A stretch of DNA of 64,000 nucleotides. It comes from Thermoleophilaceae bacterium. GTDB lineage: Bacteria > Actinomycetota > Thermoleophilia > Solirubrobacterales > Thermoleophilaceae. The notes under the pieces are model-generated. The model did not search any database. It had not been told where the DNA came from and saw only the letters and a list, made by a program, of their open reading frames with translations. Within the stretch, counting starts at the first letter, position 1. The number at the start of each line of letters is the position of its first letter. The position numbers were made by a program, and so were the translations under genes. Shown here in pieces: positions 8,695-17,896 of the stretch. Location: positions 311,068 to 375,067 of the forward strand of contig JAUJOQ010000001.1 of assembly GCA_030447725.1 (NCBI GenBank), read 5' to 3'.

Positions 8695-9884
8695 TCGGCA
8701 ACCTGCCTCGCGTGGTAGGTGATCACGATGTCGGCGCCGGCCCGGCGGATCGAGGTGAGCGCCTCGAGCACCGCGGCGCGCCTGTCGAGGTATCCGGCCG
8801 CCGCGGCCGCTTCGATCATCGCGTACTCGCCGCTCACGTTGTACGCGGCCACCGGGACCCGTGTCGCCTCCTTCACCCGCCGGATCACGTCGAGATAGGG
8901 CAGCGCGGGCTTGACCATCACCACGTCGGCACCCTCCTCGACATCGAGGAGGGCCTCACGCACCGCCTCGTCGGAGTTGGCCGGATCCATCTGATAGGTG
9001 CGCCTGTCGCCGAAGGCGGGCGCCGAATCGACGGCGTCACGGAAGGGGCCGTAGAAGGCGGAGGCGAACTTGGCCGAGTAGGCGACGATCGGGGTGTCCT
9101 TGTGATCCTCGGCGTCGAGCTGGGCGCGCAGAGCGCCGACACGGCCGTCCATCATGTCGCTCGGCGCCACCGCGTCGGCTCCCGCGGCGGCGTGGGAGAT
9201 CGCGGTCTTGGCCAGCAGCTCGAGCGACACGTCGTTGTCGACCACCGGAGAATCATCCGTGCGGTGCTCGGCCGATCGACGATCGGCCTGCGCTCCTCCG
9301 GCATCATCCGTGCGGTGCTCGGCCGATCGACGATCGGCCTGCGCTCCTCCGGCATCATCCGTGCGGTGCTCGGCCGAGAGCCTCCGGTGCGGTGCTCGCC
9401 GGAACGACGTTCCGGCTGCGCTCCTCCCGTGACGATCGGCCTGCGCTCCTCCGGCTCCGTCGCCACGGATGACGCCACAGTGGCCGTGCGAGGTGTACGC
9501 GCACAGGCACACGTCGGTGATCACGACCAGCTCGGGGTGGGCCTCCTTGAGCGCGCGCACCGCCAGCTGCACGACGCCCTCGTCGTCGTAGGCACCTGAG
9601 GCGCGGTCGTCCTTCTCGGCCGGCAGGCCGAACAGCAGCACCGCCGGCACGCCGAGGGCGTGCGCCCGCCCCGCCTCCTCGACCGCATGCGAGATCGACA
9701 GGCGCTCCACCCCCGGCATCGCCGCGATCGCGGTACGGCTGTCTGTCCCAAGCTCCACGAACATCGGCTGCACGAGGTGCGACGGCGTCAGCTCGGTCTC
9801 GCGCACCATGCCGCGCAGCAGACCTGTCTGGCGCAGCCGGCGCATCCGTGTGGAGGGAAAGGGCATCCCGATCAGTCTAGGCAC
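8682..9884 (-). CDS. hemB: Delta-aminolevulinic acid dehydratase (porphobilinogen synthase) carrying a 68-aa repeat insertion
   Basis: DVCLCAYTSHGHCGVI Zn-cysteine motif, VDNDVSLELLAKTAISHAAAGADAVAPSDMMDGR, YQMDPANSDEA; repeat peptide SAEHRTDDAGGAQADRR in between. Confidence 0.95.
   Translation of the reverse strand: MPRLIGMPFPSTRMRRLRQTGLLRGMVRETELTPSHLVQPMFVELGTDSRTAIAAMPGVERLSISHAVEEAGRAHALGVPAVLLFGLPAEKDDRASGAYDDEGVVQLAVRALKEAHPELVVITDVCLCAYTSHGHCGVIRGDGAGGAQADRHGRSAAGTSFRRAPHRRLSAEHRTDDAGGAQADRRSAEHRTDDAGGAQADRRSAEHRTDDSPVVDNDVSLELLAKTAISHAAAGADAVAPSDMMDGRVGALRAQLDAEDHKDTPIVAYSAKFASAFYGPFRDAVDSAPAFGDRRTYQMDPANSDEAVREALLDVEEGADVVMVKPALPYLDVIRRVKEATRVPVAAYNVSGEYAMIEAAAAAGYLDRRAAVLEALTSIRRAGADIVITYHARQVAEWLQ
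9252..9455. repeat. Four in-frame 51-bp palindromic units inside hemB (two tandem, the third split by a nested variant)
   Basis: 9252-9302 and 9303-9353 near-identical; 9354-9455 is a third unit interrupted at its hairpin apex by cctccggtgcggtgctcGCCGGAACGaCGTTCCGGCtgcgctcctcc; total 204 nt = 4 x 51. Confidence 0.92.
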
Positions 9885-9891
9885 CCCGGGG

Positions 9892-11232
9892 TCAGCCGGC
9901 GAAGCGCCGCAACGCCAGACGGCTGGCCGTGCCGAAGGCCACGAAGAGCGCCAGCAGGTGCAGCAAGGGGCCGGCGATACCGCCCGTGTCGTTGAGCGCG
10001 GCGTCCAGTGCGTCGAGGGTGGGCTTGAAGGGAAAGACCGCGGACACCACGCGCACCACGTCGAAGAGGAATGGCGAGACCGAGCCCGAGGGCACCAGCG
10101 CTAGGAAGGTGAGCGGCAGGCTGAGCATCACGCACAGCAGCGAAGCGGCCCTGACCTCCTTGGTGAGGGCGCCCACCGCGAGGCCCATGGCGGCGAAGGC
10201 CAGCGCTCCGGCCGTCACGCCGGCCACCCACAGGGGAAAGCGCTCCCAGCGCAGGTCCACGAACAGGCCGAGGGCGGCGAGCATCAGCAGGCACACGGCC
10301 GTGGAGCAGACCGCCGCCAGGCCGGCCTTCTCGAGCAACAGCCCGGTGCGTGACACGAGCCCGCGGACCAGGCGCAGGAACGCGTTCTCCTCACGTTCGA
10401 GCGCCAGGGCGCCGGCTGCCAGCAGCAAGGTGATGAACATCAGCGAGACGGTGACCGCGATCGCCACGGCGAACGAGCTGAGCGGGGTGGCGCCGCCGTC
10501 GAGCTGGGTCTGCTTGACCGAGATCGGGCTGCCGACCGACGACAGCACCTCGTCCGAGAGGTCGAGGTTGTCGCGGGCCAGCCGAGCGAAGGCGATCACC
10601 CGCTCGACCTCCTCGCGGGCGTCCGAGCGCGGCGGCAGCTCCACCGCGGCCTCACGCAGGATCTGCTCGGCGCGCTCGAGTCCCAGCACGTCGAGCTCGC
10701 GGCCGAAGATCTCGAACTGCCCGCCCGTGCCGATCAGGTCGAGGTACTCCACGGCCGCCTTGGCCAGCCGCTTGGTCAAGGCGCTGTTGGCGTCCTGCAC
10801 CTGTGCCTTGATGGTGTCGCGCACGTAGCTCGACTTGACCGGATCGTCGGCGTTGTAGAAGACCTCGATCTCCGCCGGCTCGAGCCCGGTCTGAAGCTTG
10901 CGGGTGGTGTCCTCGGGGATCACGAGCGCGCCGAGCACCTCCCCGTCCTCGACCTTCGCGATCGCCTCCTCGCGGGTGTCGACCCGCACAGGATCGATCG
11001 CGCGAAAGAGCGGCCCGGCCTGGCGGGTCACGTCGATCGTCTCGCCACCCAACTCGATCTCGGTGGCCGACTCGGGCACCAGGTTCGCGAAGGCGACCTG
11101 AGGCTTGTCAGGGCCGCGTGAGAGGGCGAAGCCGATCAGCGTGGCGATCACGACCGGGTAGAGCACGAGCAGCCCCACCAGCAGCGGCGAGCGCCGGAGG
11201 ATCCGCAGGTCCTTGAGCAGCAGCCAGCGCAT
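9892..11232 (-). CDS. ABC-2 type transporter permease
   Basis: MRWLLLKDLRILRRSPLLVGLLVLYPVVIATLIGFALS plus C-terminal TM block. Confidence 0.85.
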   Translation of the reverse strand: MRWLLLKDLRILRRSPLLVGLLVLYPVVIATLIGFALSRGPDKPQVAFANLVPESATEIELGGETIDVTRQAGPLFRAIDPVRVDTREEAIAKVEDGEVLGALVIPEDTTRKLQTGLEPAEIEVFYNADDPVKSSYVRDTIKAQVQDANSALTKRLAKAAVEYLDLIGTGGQFEIFGRELDVLGLERAEQILREAAVELPPRSDAREEVERVIAFARLARDNLDLSDEVLSSVGSPISVKQTQLDGGATPLSSFAVAIAVTVSLMFITLLLAAGALALEREENAFLRLVRGLVSRTGLLLEKAGLAAVCSTAVCLLMLAALGLFVDLRWERFPLWVAGVTAGALAFAAMGLAVGALTKEVRAASLLCVMLSLPLTFLALVPSGSVSPFLFDVVRVVSAVFPFKPTLDALDAALNDTGGIAGPLLHLLALFVAFGTASRLALRRFAG

Positions 11233-12104
11233 CAGTGGCCGCGCTGGCGCAGGTAGGCGACGAATGCGGACTCGAAGTCGGGAGAGGACACGAGAGGTCC
11301 GGCTTCTTCGCCGGATCGGCGCGAGGGAGCATCACCTTCGCCGCGCTCGACTGCGATCTCGAGCTCGCCCGGGGAGCCGGTGAAGATCAGCTCGCCGTCG
11401 GCCAACACGAGCACCCGCTGCGCGTGGCGTTCGGCCTCCTGGATGTTGTGGGTGGAGTAGATGACCGTGGTGCCGGCTTGGGCAAGGCTGAGCACGAACT
11501 CCCACACGCGCTCGCGCTGGCGTGGGTCGAGCGCGGCGCTCGGCTCGTCCAGAAGCAGCACCGGCTGCTCCCCGAGCAGACCGATGGCGATGTTCACGCG
11601 TTGGCGGTTGCCTCCCGAGAGCTCACCGATCTGATCTCCGGCGCGGTCACGGAGATCCGTGAGCTCGAGCATCCGCTCGACCGTGGCCCGGGGGTCATCG
11701 ACCTTCTCGAGCCGGGCGAACAACTGCAGGTTCTCGGCCACGGTGAGCTTGCTGTAGACCGCCGCCTGCTGGGGGACCCAGCCGATCTCCGCCGGCGCCC
11801 GGCTGACACTGCCCTCGTCCGGCTTCTGGATGCCGGCCAGGATCGAGAGCAGGGTGGTCTTGCCCGCGCCGTTCGGCCCGATCACCGCGACCAGCTCGCC
11901 CCGCGAAGCGCTCAGGGACACGCCGCGCAGCGCCTCGCGCTCGCCGTAGCGCTTGACGAGGTCGCGCGCTTCGAGCACGGCCGAGGCGTGAGGTGAATCG
12001 GTGTCCGCCGGGGGGCCGGCGCCGCTCGATTCGCCCGCGACGTTGCCAAGGGAGGCGCCGCCCCCCTTCGACCCCTCTCCCACCGCGGATGCCGGTTCGG
12101 TCAT
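11232..12104 (-). CDS. ABC transporter ATP-binding protein
   Basis: GPNGAGKTTLLSILAG (Walker A), LSGGNRQRVNIAIGLL (signature), LLLDEPSAALD (Walker B); start uncertain. Confidence 0.9.
   Translation of the reverse strand: MTEPASAVGEGSKGGGASLGNVAGESSGAGPPADTDSPHASAVLEARDLVKRYGEREALRGVSLSASRGELVAVIGPNGAGKTTLLSILAGIQKPDEGSVSRAPAEIGWVPQQAAVYSKLTVAENLQLFARLEKVDDPRATVERMLELTDLRDRAGDQIGELSGGNRQRVNIAIGLLGEQPVLLLDEPSAALDPRQRERVWEFVLSLAQAGTTVIYSTHNIQEAERHAQRVLVLADGELIFTGSPGELEIAVERGEGDAPSRRSGEEAGPLVSSPDFESAFVAYLRQRGH
12042..12074. repeat. GC-rich hairpin element, family 2 copy B (in the N-terminal part of the ABC ATPase ORF)
   Basis: gttgccaagggaggcgccgccccccttcgaccc; encodes SKGGGASLGN in the proposed frame. 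Confidence 0.55.
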
Positions 12105-12150
12105 GAGGAGCGCCCACGGTAGCGGCCGCGTGAGTGGGACACTGCGGCCC

Positions 12151-12930
12151 GTGAAGGTTCTCTTCGTCGGCGATGTGGTCGGCGGTATCGGCCGCCGGGC
12201 GCTGGGCGCGCTGATGCCCGGCCTGCGCGAGCGCCACCAGCCCGACTTCGTGGTGGTGAACGGCGAGAACGCCGCCGGCGGCGTGGGCATCACCGAACGC
12301 ACGGCGCTGGACATCTTCGCCTCCGGAGCCGACGTGATCACGCTCGGCAACCACGCCTACAGGCACACGGAGGTGTACGAGTTCCTCGACCGTGACGAGC
12401 GCGTGGTGCGTCCCGCCAACTATCCGAAGGGCAGCCCCGGCAAGGGCGTCACGGTCGTCGAACGCGGCGGCATGGCCCTCGGTGTGGTCAACCTCTCGGG
12501 CACCGTGTTCGTCGAGGCCGCCCGGTCGCCGTTCGCGGAGGTGGACGCCGCGGTCGCCGAGCTGCGCGGCAAGGCCACGCACGTGCTCGTGGACATGCAC
12601 GCCGAGGCCACCAGCGAGAAGGTCGCCATGGGCTGGCATGTGGACGGCCGGGTGACGGCGTGCCTGGGCACCCACACCCATGTCCCGACCGCCGATGCGC
12701 GAGTGCTGCCCGGTGGCACCGCCTACTGCACCGACGTGGGGATGACCGGGCCGCGCGGCGGGGTGATCGGCGTGAAGCGCGAACAGGCGCTCTCGCGCTT
12801 CTTGACCATGACCAACGTTCGCTTCTCCACGTCTGGCGAGGACCCATGGCTCAACGCGGTGCTGGTCGAGGCGAGCCCCGACGGACGCGCCACCGCGATC
12901 GAGCAGATCCTCGAGCCGGCGCCCCGCTAG
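12151..12930 (+). CDS. YmdB-family metallophosphoesterase
   Basis: MKVLFVGDVVGGIGRRAL, VVNGENAAGGVGIT, TLGNHAY, GTHTHVPTAD. Confidence 0.9.
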   Translation: MKVLFVGDVVGGIGRRALGALMPGLRERHQPDFVVVNGENAAGGVGITERTALDIFASGADVITLGNHAYRHTEVYEFLDRDERVVRPANYPKGSPGKGVTVVERGGMALGVVNLSGTVFVEAARSPFAEVDAAVAELRGKATHVLVDMHAEATSEKVAMGWHVDGRVTACLGTHTHVPTADARVLPGGTAYCTDVGMTGPRGGVIGVKREQALSRFLTMTNVRFSTSGEDPWLNAVLVEASPDGRATAIEQILEPAPR

Positions 12931-14170
12931 CCAGCCGGGGGGTTGCCACCGGGGGCGGTGCCCCCTTTGACCATCGGGGATGTGCCCCCGATTGATGGAG
13001 TGTTCGCGCGGCGAGGGCCACCACCAGCACCAGCACGGCGTCACGCACCGCCACGAGCCAGAGCGCCGCGGGCTCGCGTTGCACCACGTCTGCGTAGTGA
13101 GCGGGGAACTCGACCAGGGTGAGCGCGATCGCGGCGGTCGCGGCGGCGGCGAGCGCGGGCATGCGCCAGGCGAACGCCAGCGCGGCGAGCGGCACCACCC
13201 AGATCAGGAACTGAGGCGAGAGCACCTTTCCGAACGCGGCGAACGCCGCAACGGCGCCGAGCGAAGCCAAGGTCAACATCCGCGCGTCGGATCCCTCGCC
13301 GGCGTCAGCCGTCGACGACCGCCGAGCCACCCCCACGGTCAACAGCGCCACGGCGCCGACCAGCAGCGCGGTGAACAGCGCGACGAGCGCCGCCGAGGCC
13401 GGGTGCCGCACCCCCTCGGAGCGATGGCTGTGCACGACCTCCGCTCGACCGCCGCCCAGGCCGTCGAGCCCCAGCAGCAGCTGCGCCGGTGCGCTCTCCA
13501 CCTGCACCGGACGGTCGAGGTGGTAGGTCACCGCCTCGGTGGCTCCGCTCAGCGACACGGCAGCCGCAGCGCCGGCCACGGTGACCACCACGAGCGCCAG
13601 GGCACCGGTGCCCTCGACGGCCTCTCGGCGGCGGCCGTGAGCCATCAGCCACGCGACGGCGACCGGCAGCACCACGATCGGGAAGCCCTTCGTCATCACC
13701 CCCACACCGAGCACCGCCAGCCCTGTGCGTGGGCGATTCGAGACGACCAACAACAGCGCCCCGAGGGTGATGACCACGGGCGCGAGGTCGAAGTGGGTGC
13801 GCAACATGGCGCCCGTGAACAGGGGCGCGGCGGCGCCGGCCAGCATCGCCCGGCGCGGATCGCCGCCCGTGCGGCGAGCCAGGCCGCCGAGTAGCGCCAC
13901 CAGGATCGCCGCCAGCGCCAGCGCGAGCGCCGCGAAGGTGAGGCGATAGGCGTCGTCGCCGGAGCCGAGAACGGCCGGCAACGCCAGCAGCGGGGCGGCC
14001 AGTGGCGGATACTCGAAGGCGACGTCTCGGTAGGGCAAGGAGCCGTCGAGGAAGAGCTCCGCGTAGGAGCGGTAGAGGAACAGGTCGGTCACGCTCTCGT
14101 CGCCCCAGGGCCCCGGGAGCAGCGTGACGGCGAACGACACGGCCAGGACGAGGAATGCGAGCGCTCTCAC
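12851..14170 (-). CDS. Polytopic membrane protein, GT-C-like (mannosyltransferase-like)
   Basis: Multi-TM ORF with YRDVAFEYPPLAAPLLALPA (GT87-like acidic loop); convergent overlap with the YmdB-like 3' end. Confidence 0.65.
   Translation of the reverse strand: MRALAFLVLAVSFAVTLLPGPWGDESVTDLFLYRSYAELFLDGSLPYRDVAFEYPPLAAPLLALPAVLGSGDDAYRLTFAALALALAAILVALLGGLARRTGGDPRRAMLAGAAAPLFTGAMLRTHFDLAPVVITLGALLLVVSNRPRTGLAVLGVGVMTKGFPIVVLPVAVAWLMAHGRRREAVEGTGALALVVVTVAGAAAAVSLSGATEAVTYHLDRPVQVESAPAQLLLGLDGLGGGRAEVVHSHRSEGVRHPASAALVALFTALLVGAVALLTVGVARRSSTADAGEGSDARMLTLASLGAVAAFAAFGKVLSPQFLIWVVPLAALAFAWRMPALAAAATAAIALTLVEFPAHYADVVQREPAALWLVAVRDAVLVLVVALAARTLHQSGAHPRWSKGAPPPVATPRLASGAPARGSARSRWRVRRGSPRPAPR
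12942..12972. repeat. GC-rich hairpin element, family 2 copy C
   Basis: gttgccaccgggggcggtgccccctttgacc; falls in the predicted C-terminus (WSKGAPPPVAT) of the minus-strand GT-like ORF. Confidence 0.6.
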
Positions 14171-15900
14171 GCCGGGACCGGCTCGCGCTCGGCGGAGGGC
14201 TCGGACGGCGCCGGCGCCTCGACCGCCGCGCGCCGCCGGTGGGCACCGAAGAAGGCCACCAGGGCCAACGGCGCGAACCACGAGACGTAGAGGTAGAACC
14301 AGTGGGTCACTCCCAGCTGCACCGCGATCGTCACCGCGGCGCCAAGAGCGGCCAGCTGGACCGGACCGCGCCGTCGCGGCGCCACGGCCACGACGAGGGC
14401 CAACCCCACGGCCGCTGCCTTGACGGCGGTCTGCAGCCAGCCGAGCGACTCGCTTTGGCCCCAGACGCTGAAGGGCGACGGCCGCGAGGCCTGATAGCCA
14501 AGAGTGCGATCGTAGATCTCCCGCAGCCCGCCATCTCCCACGAAGGGCAGCACGGCGGCCGCGAGGACCGCCAGCAGCGCCGCGGCGAAGAGCATCGCCC
14601 GGCGCCGGGACCGGCGCGCGGCCACAGAGCTGCCCCGCCATGGGTGCAGGGACCCCAGCCCGCCGGCGAACAGCGGGGCCAGGGCCAGCGGAGCCAGCTT
14701 GGCCGCCGCGCCGAGGCCCACCGCGACGCCGCAGGCCAGGGCGGACAGGCCCTCCCGCGAGGGAGCGAGCGTCAGCGCCAGCAGAGCCAGCACGGTGCAC
14801 ATCGCCACCAGTCCATCGTTGGAGTTGGTCTGCAGCGCGAACAGGGCGTAGGGATAGGTCGCCCAGGCATAGCCGAGGGCGACGCCGAGCTCGTACCCCT
14901 CCTTCCCGGGCCGTAGCCGGCGGCCCAGCATCACGAGCCCCAAGAGGGTGATGAGGTCGAAGGCGATCGACGCGCCGTGTGCAGCCGGGAGGTCGTCCCA
15001 CGCTCCGCTCCACGGCAGCGCCTGCTCGAACGGCACATACGACAGGTAGGTGAGCGGGCCGTATGTGTCGCCGCTTTCGACGTCCTCGCTGAAGCCGGGG
15101 CCGTAGAGCGGGTCGCCGTCGGCGATCCTGTCCGCGCCGATCACGCCGGCGTAGCCCACGTCGATCACGTTCGAGTCGATCAGGTTGAGGCCGACCCGGA
15201 AGCCCACGAGGGCGACGAGCGCCACCAGCAGCCACGTGGCGGGTACGAGCGGCAGCAGGCGCTCACGTCTCTCGCTCGGACGAAACCCGGCCCACAGCAT
15301 GCGAGCGAGCAGATAGAGCAGCACGGGGTAGACGAGCGGCACCGAGGTGCCGATCGCCCCCCGGTTGAAGAACACGTGAGAGACCCCGAACGCAAGGAGC
15401 ATCAGCAGATCGAGATGCAGCAGCCGTAACGGCCGCCGTGGGTCGACGAAGGGCGCAAGGAACAGCACGCACAAGGGGATCCAGACCCAGGGCGAGTTGA
15501 GCTTGCGCCCGAACGCTCCCTCGTAGCCGCGGGCCATCGTCCACGCGACCTGGTCACCGGTCCACTGCTCGAGGATTGCGCCAGTGGCGTCGTCGATGCG
15601 TACCTGAGCCACCTCGCGGGCCTCGGAATCGAAGTAGCTCACCTGCCATCGCCCTGGCCCGCGCGTGTAGGCCGTGGGCGCGAACCGGCGGTGGCGCCCG
15701 CGCTCCGCGCGCACCTTCTCACCCAGTCCGGCGATGCGAACGACCTTCACCGCGCTCAGCTCGTAGCCCGGCGGTGGGGCGGTTCGTGAGGGGGGCTGCT
15801 CGAGCTCGGGCTTGGCCTGCGCCGGCGCCGGCGGGCCCGCAGCCAGGCCCGCGAAGGCGACTAGCGCGAGGAGGAGCGCCCGCCTGAGCCTTAGAGGCCG
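14167..15900 (-). CDS. Polytopic membrane protein, GT-C-like glycosyltransferase
   Basis: GDPLYGPGFSEDVESGDTYGPLTYLSYVPFE and multiple TM segments; start approximate. Confidence 0.6.
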   Translation of the reverse strand, partial: RPLRLRRALLLALVAFAGLAAGPPAPAQAKPELEQPPSRTAPPPGYELSAVKVVRIAGLGEKVRAERGRHRRFAPTAYTRGPGRWQVSYFDSEAREVAQVRIDDATGAILEQWTGDQVAWTMARGYEGAFGRKLNSPWVWIPLCVLFLAPFVDPRRPLRLLHLDLLMLLAFGVSHVFFNRGAIGTSVPLVYPVLLYLLARMLWAGFRPSERRERLLPLVPATWLLVALVALVGFRVGLNLIDSNVIDVGYAGVIGADRIADGDPLYGPGFSEDVESGDTYGPLTYLSYVPFEQALPWSGAWDDLPAAHGASIAFDLITLLGLVMLGRRLRPGKEGYELGVALGYAWATYPYALFALQTNSNDGLVAMCTVLALLALTLAPSREGLSALACGVAVGLGAAAKLAPLALAPLFAGGLGSLHPWRGSSVAARRSRRRAMLFAAALLAVLAAAVLPFVGDGGLREIYDRTLGYQASRPSPFSVWGQSESLGWLQTAVKAAAVGLALVVAVAPRRRGPVQLAALGAAVTIAVQLGVTHWFYLYVSWFAPLALVAFFGAHRRRAAVEAPAPSEPSAEREPVPA

Positions 15901-16433
15901 CGCGAGGCGGTGCCGAAGCTCCACATCTTGTTCCCGACGAAGTTGAGTGGCGTAGCCGCTGCGATCGAGATCGCCTGAGCGGCTATCTCCGGCACCCCGG
16001 TGACGCTGACCAGCATCTCGAGGATCGCCGCCGCGAACACGAAGGCGGTGAGGCTGACCACGAGGAAGCGGGAAGCCTGGAAGCCCGCGTGCCCCTCCCG
16101 CGCGCCGAAGGTCCAATGGCGGTTCCACCAGAAGTTGTTGGTCACGGCCACCGAGAAGGCCATCGTGGCGGCCACGAGGTGGTGCAGCCCGCCGGCCTGG
16201 AAGGCCAGCGCGAACACGGCCAGGTTGACCACGTAGCCCGAGCCGCCCACCGCGAGGAACTTCGCGAGCTGCACCCAGTTGTGGCGGCGCCTCAGCCCCG
16301 CGCGGACCCTCGTACGGGAACCGTCCTCGCGCGCCGGGGCGTCGAGGCCCCTCACCCGCTCGGAAGGACTTGGCACGGATGCAGAGTCCTTCATGCCCCC
16401 GGAAGGATTTGGCACGGACGCCGAATCCTTCAC
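15891..16433 (-). CDS. GtrA-like membrane protein
   Basis: FLAVGGSGYVVNLAVFALAF...FSVAVTNNFWWNRHWTFG; GTGA overlap with the upstream phosphodiesterase. Confidence 0.85.
   Translation of the reverse strand: MKDSASVPNPSGGMKDSASVPSPSERVRGLDAPAREDGSRTRVRAGLRRRHNWVQLAKFLAVGGSGYVVNLAVFALAFQAGGLHHLVAATMAFSVAVTNNFWWNRHWTFGAREGHAGFQASRFLVVSLTAFVFAAAILEMLVSVTGVPEIAAQAISIAAATPLNFVGNKMWSFGTASRGL
16363..16431. repeat. Two tandem 39-bp-period hairpins with compensatory stem change
   Basis: GAAGGACT-tggcacggatgcag-AGTCCTTC (16363-16392) and GAAGGATT-tggcacggacgccg-AATCCTTC (16402-16431). Confidence 0.9.
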
Positions 16434-17896
16434 GCACTCACCCCGAAGTGGTCGAGCACCATCGGGGTGACGTCTTCGATCGACCAGCGCTCGCGCTCGT
16501 TGGCGCGCTCGGGGCCGATGCCGCTCATGAGCAGCACCCCGAGCGAGTCGCAGCGGTGCAGCGATCCGTGGCTGCCGCCGCCCACGTGGTCGTGTCCACC
16601 CCAGTCCGCGAACTCGTGGCCGGGCTCGGCCGACACGAGCACGTCGCCGCCCCGCGGGCATCTGAGCGCCGACCAGAGCCGCCCGAGCGCGTGCGGGTAG
16701 TCGTTGCTGCGCACCCCTCCCGCGGCGATGGTGAGATCGAGCACCGCATCCTCGCCCTCCACGCTCCAGCAAGCTCCGCGCACATCCTCGAACTCTCCGC
16801 CGGGGGCAAAGCGCAGCTCGCCGCGGCTGCTGTGCACCACCCCCTGACCGTCCTCGCGCCACGCCACGAGGTCGATGCCTTTCACGCCCGCGAGGTCGGC
16901 GGCGATGTCCGGGGCCAGCTCGTCCCGGCGCTCCTCGTCGATCACGTAGACCTGCCCGGAGCGCGCGCCCGGGCACACCGCTATCTCGGCTTCCTCGGGG
17001 GCCTGGTCGGAGGGCAGCAGGATCCGCCGATGCTCGAGCGCGCCGGCCAGGCTGATGCTCGTCTCGATCGGGTTCTGGGAGTGATCGGACATAACGATCA
17101 CCGCGTGCTCGTCGAGAAAGGTCTCCGGCCCGCCGCCGGCGTGCATCAGCCGGTCGAGCGCGCGGTCGGCCTCGGCGATCGAGTGGGGCTGCTCCGTGGG
17201 GCCGGCTCGGTGGGAGTAGGTGTCGTTGTCGGGCAGGGAGAAGAGCAGGAAGTCGAACAGGTCGTTCTCAACGAGGTGGGCGCCCACACAGCCGGCGTGG
17301 CGGTCGCGCTGTCCCGGCATCCCGAGGGTTGAGAAGCAGCCCGTGCCCTGCGAGTCGAAGATGTCCGCGTAGAAGAGCTCGCGCGCCGCCCACACGGCGT
17401 GGCGGAACTGGGCCGCCTCGGCAAGCCGGCTGTAGGGCGAGTCGGTGGATGGCTCGTGGCGGTGGCGGCCGCGATAGATCAGATAGGTGGTGCACGCGGT
17501 GCGGAGGCCGGCGTCGTCGAGGTGCTCGAACACGGTGCGGCGCTCCTGGGTCAGGTGCGCGTGGTTCATGTTGTACACGGTGTCCATCAGCGACCGGAAC
17601 ACCCCGAACGCGCGGGTGGCCGGGAAGGAGCTGCCGTACTCCACGTAGCGCTCCTCCCCGCGGTGATACCAGTTCATCGAGGGGATCAGCGAGTCCCCGG
17701 GGCCGAGTCCCGTGGCTATGGCGGAGGCGGCGACCGGGGTGATCGAGGGGAAGGTGGAGACGCAGTCGTCCACGTACACGCCGCGGTCCATGATCGCCTT
17801 CAGCGCCGGAGCCCGACCCGCGGCCACTGCCTGCTGGAGGGCCTGGGGGTCCAGCGCGTCGATCACCGCGAGGACCACCTTGGCGGGCCCGCTCAT
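16430..17896 (-). CDS. Alkaline phosphatase-superfamily phosphodiesterase (type I phosphodiesterase/nucleotide pyrophosphatase-like)
   Basis: VVLAVIDALDPQAL...STFPSITPVAASAIATG, AVIVMSDHSQ. Confidence 0.75.
   Translation of the reverse strand: MSGPAKVVLAVIDALDPQALQQAVAAGRAPALKAIMDRGVYVDDCVSTFPSITPVAASAIATGLGPGDSLIPSMNWYHRGEERYVEYGSSFPATRAFGVFRSLMDTVYNMNHAHLTQERRTVFEHLDDAGLRTACTTYLIYRGRHRHEPSTDSPYSRLAEAAQFRHAVWAARELFYADIFDSQGTGCFSTLGMPGQRDRHAGCVGAHLVENDLFDFLLFSLPDNDTYSHRAGPTEQPHSIAEADRALDRLMHAGGGPETFLDEHAVIVMSDHSQNPIETSISLAGALEHRRILLPSDQAPEEAEIAVCPGARSGQVYVIDEERRDELAPDIAADLAGVKGIDLVAWREDGQGVVHSSRGELRFAPGGEFEDVRGACWSVEGEDAVLDLTIAAGGVRSNDYPHALGRLWSALRCPRGGDVLVSAEPGHEFADWGGHDHVGGGSHGSLHRCDSLGVLLMSGIGPERANERERWSIEDVTPMVLDHFGVSA

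Noticed and set aside
9252-9455. CRISPR-like array
   Set aside because: Units are contiguous and nested with no unique spacers, are translated inside hemB, and no cas genes are present.
12851-12930. 80-bp convergent overlap of the YmdB-like and GT-like coding regions
   Set aside because: The minus-strand C-terminal extension is low-complexity and probably reflects stop-codon loss through the repeat at 12942; unlikely to be functional.
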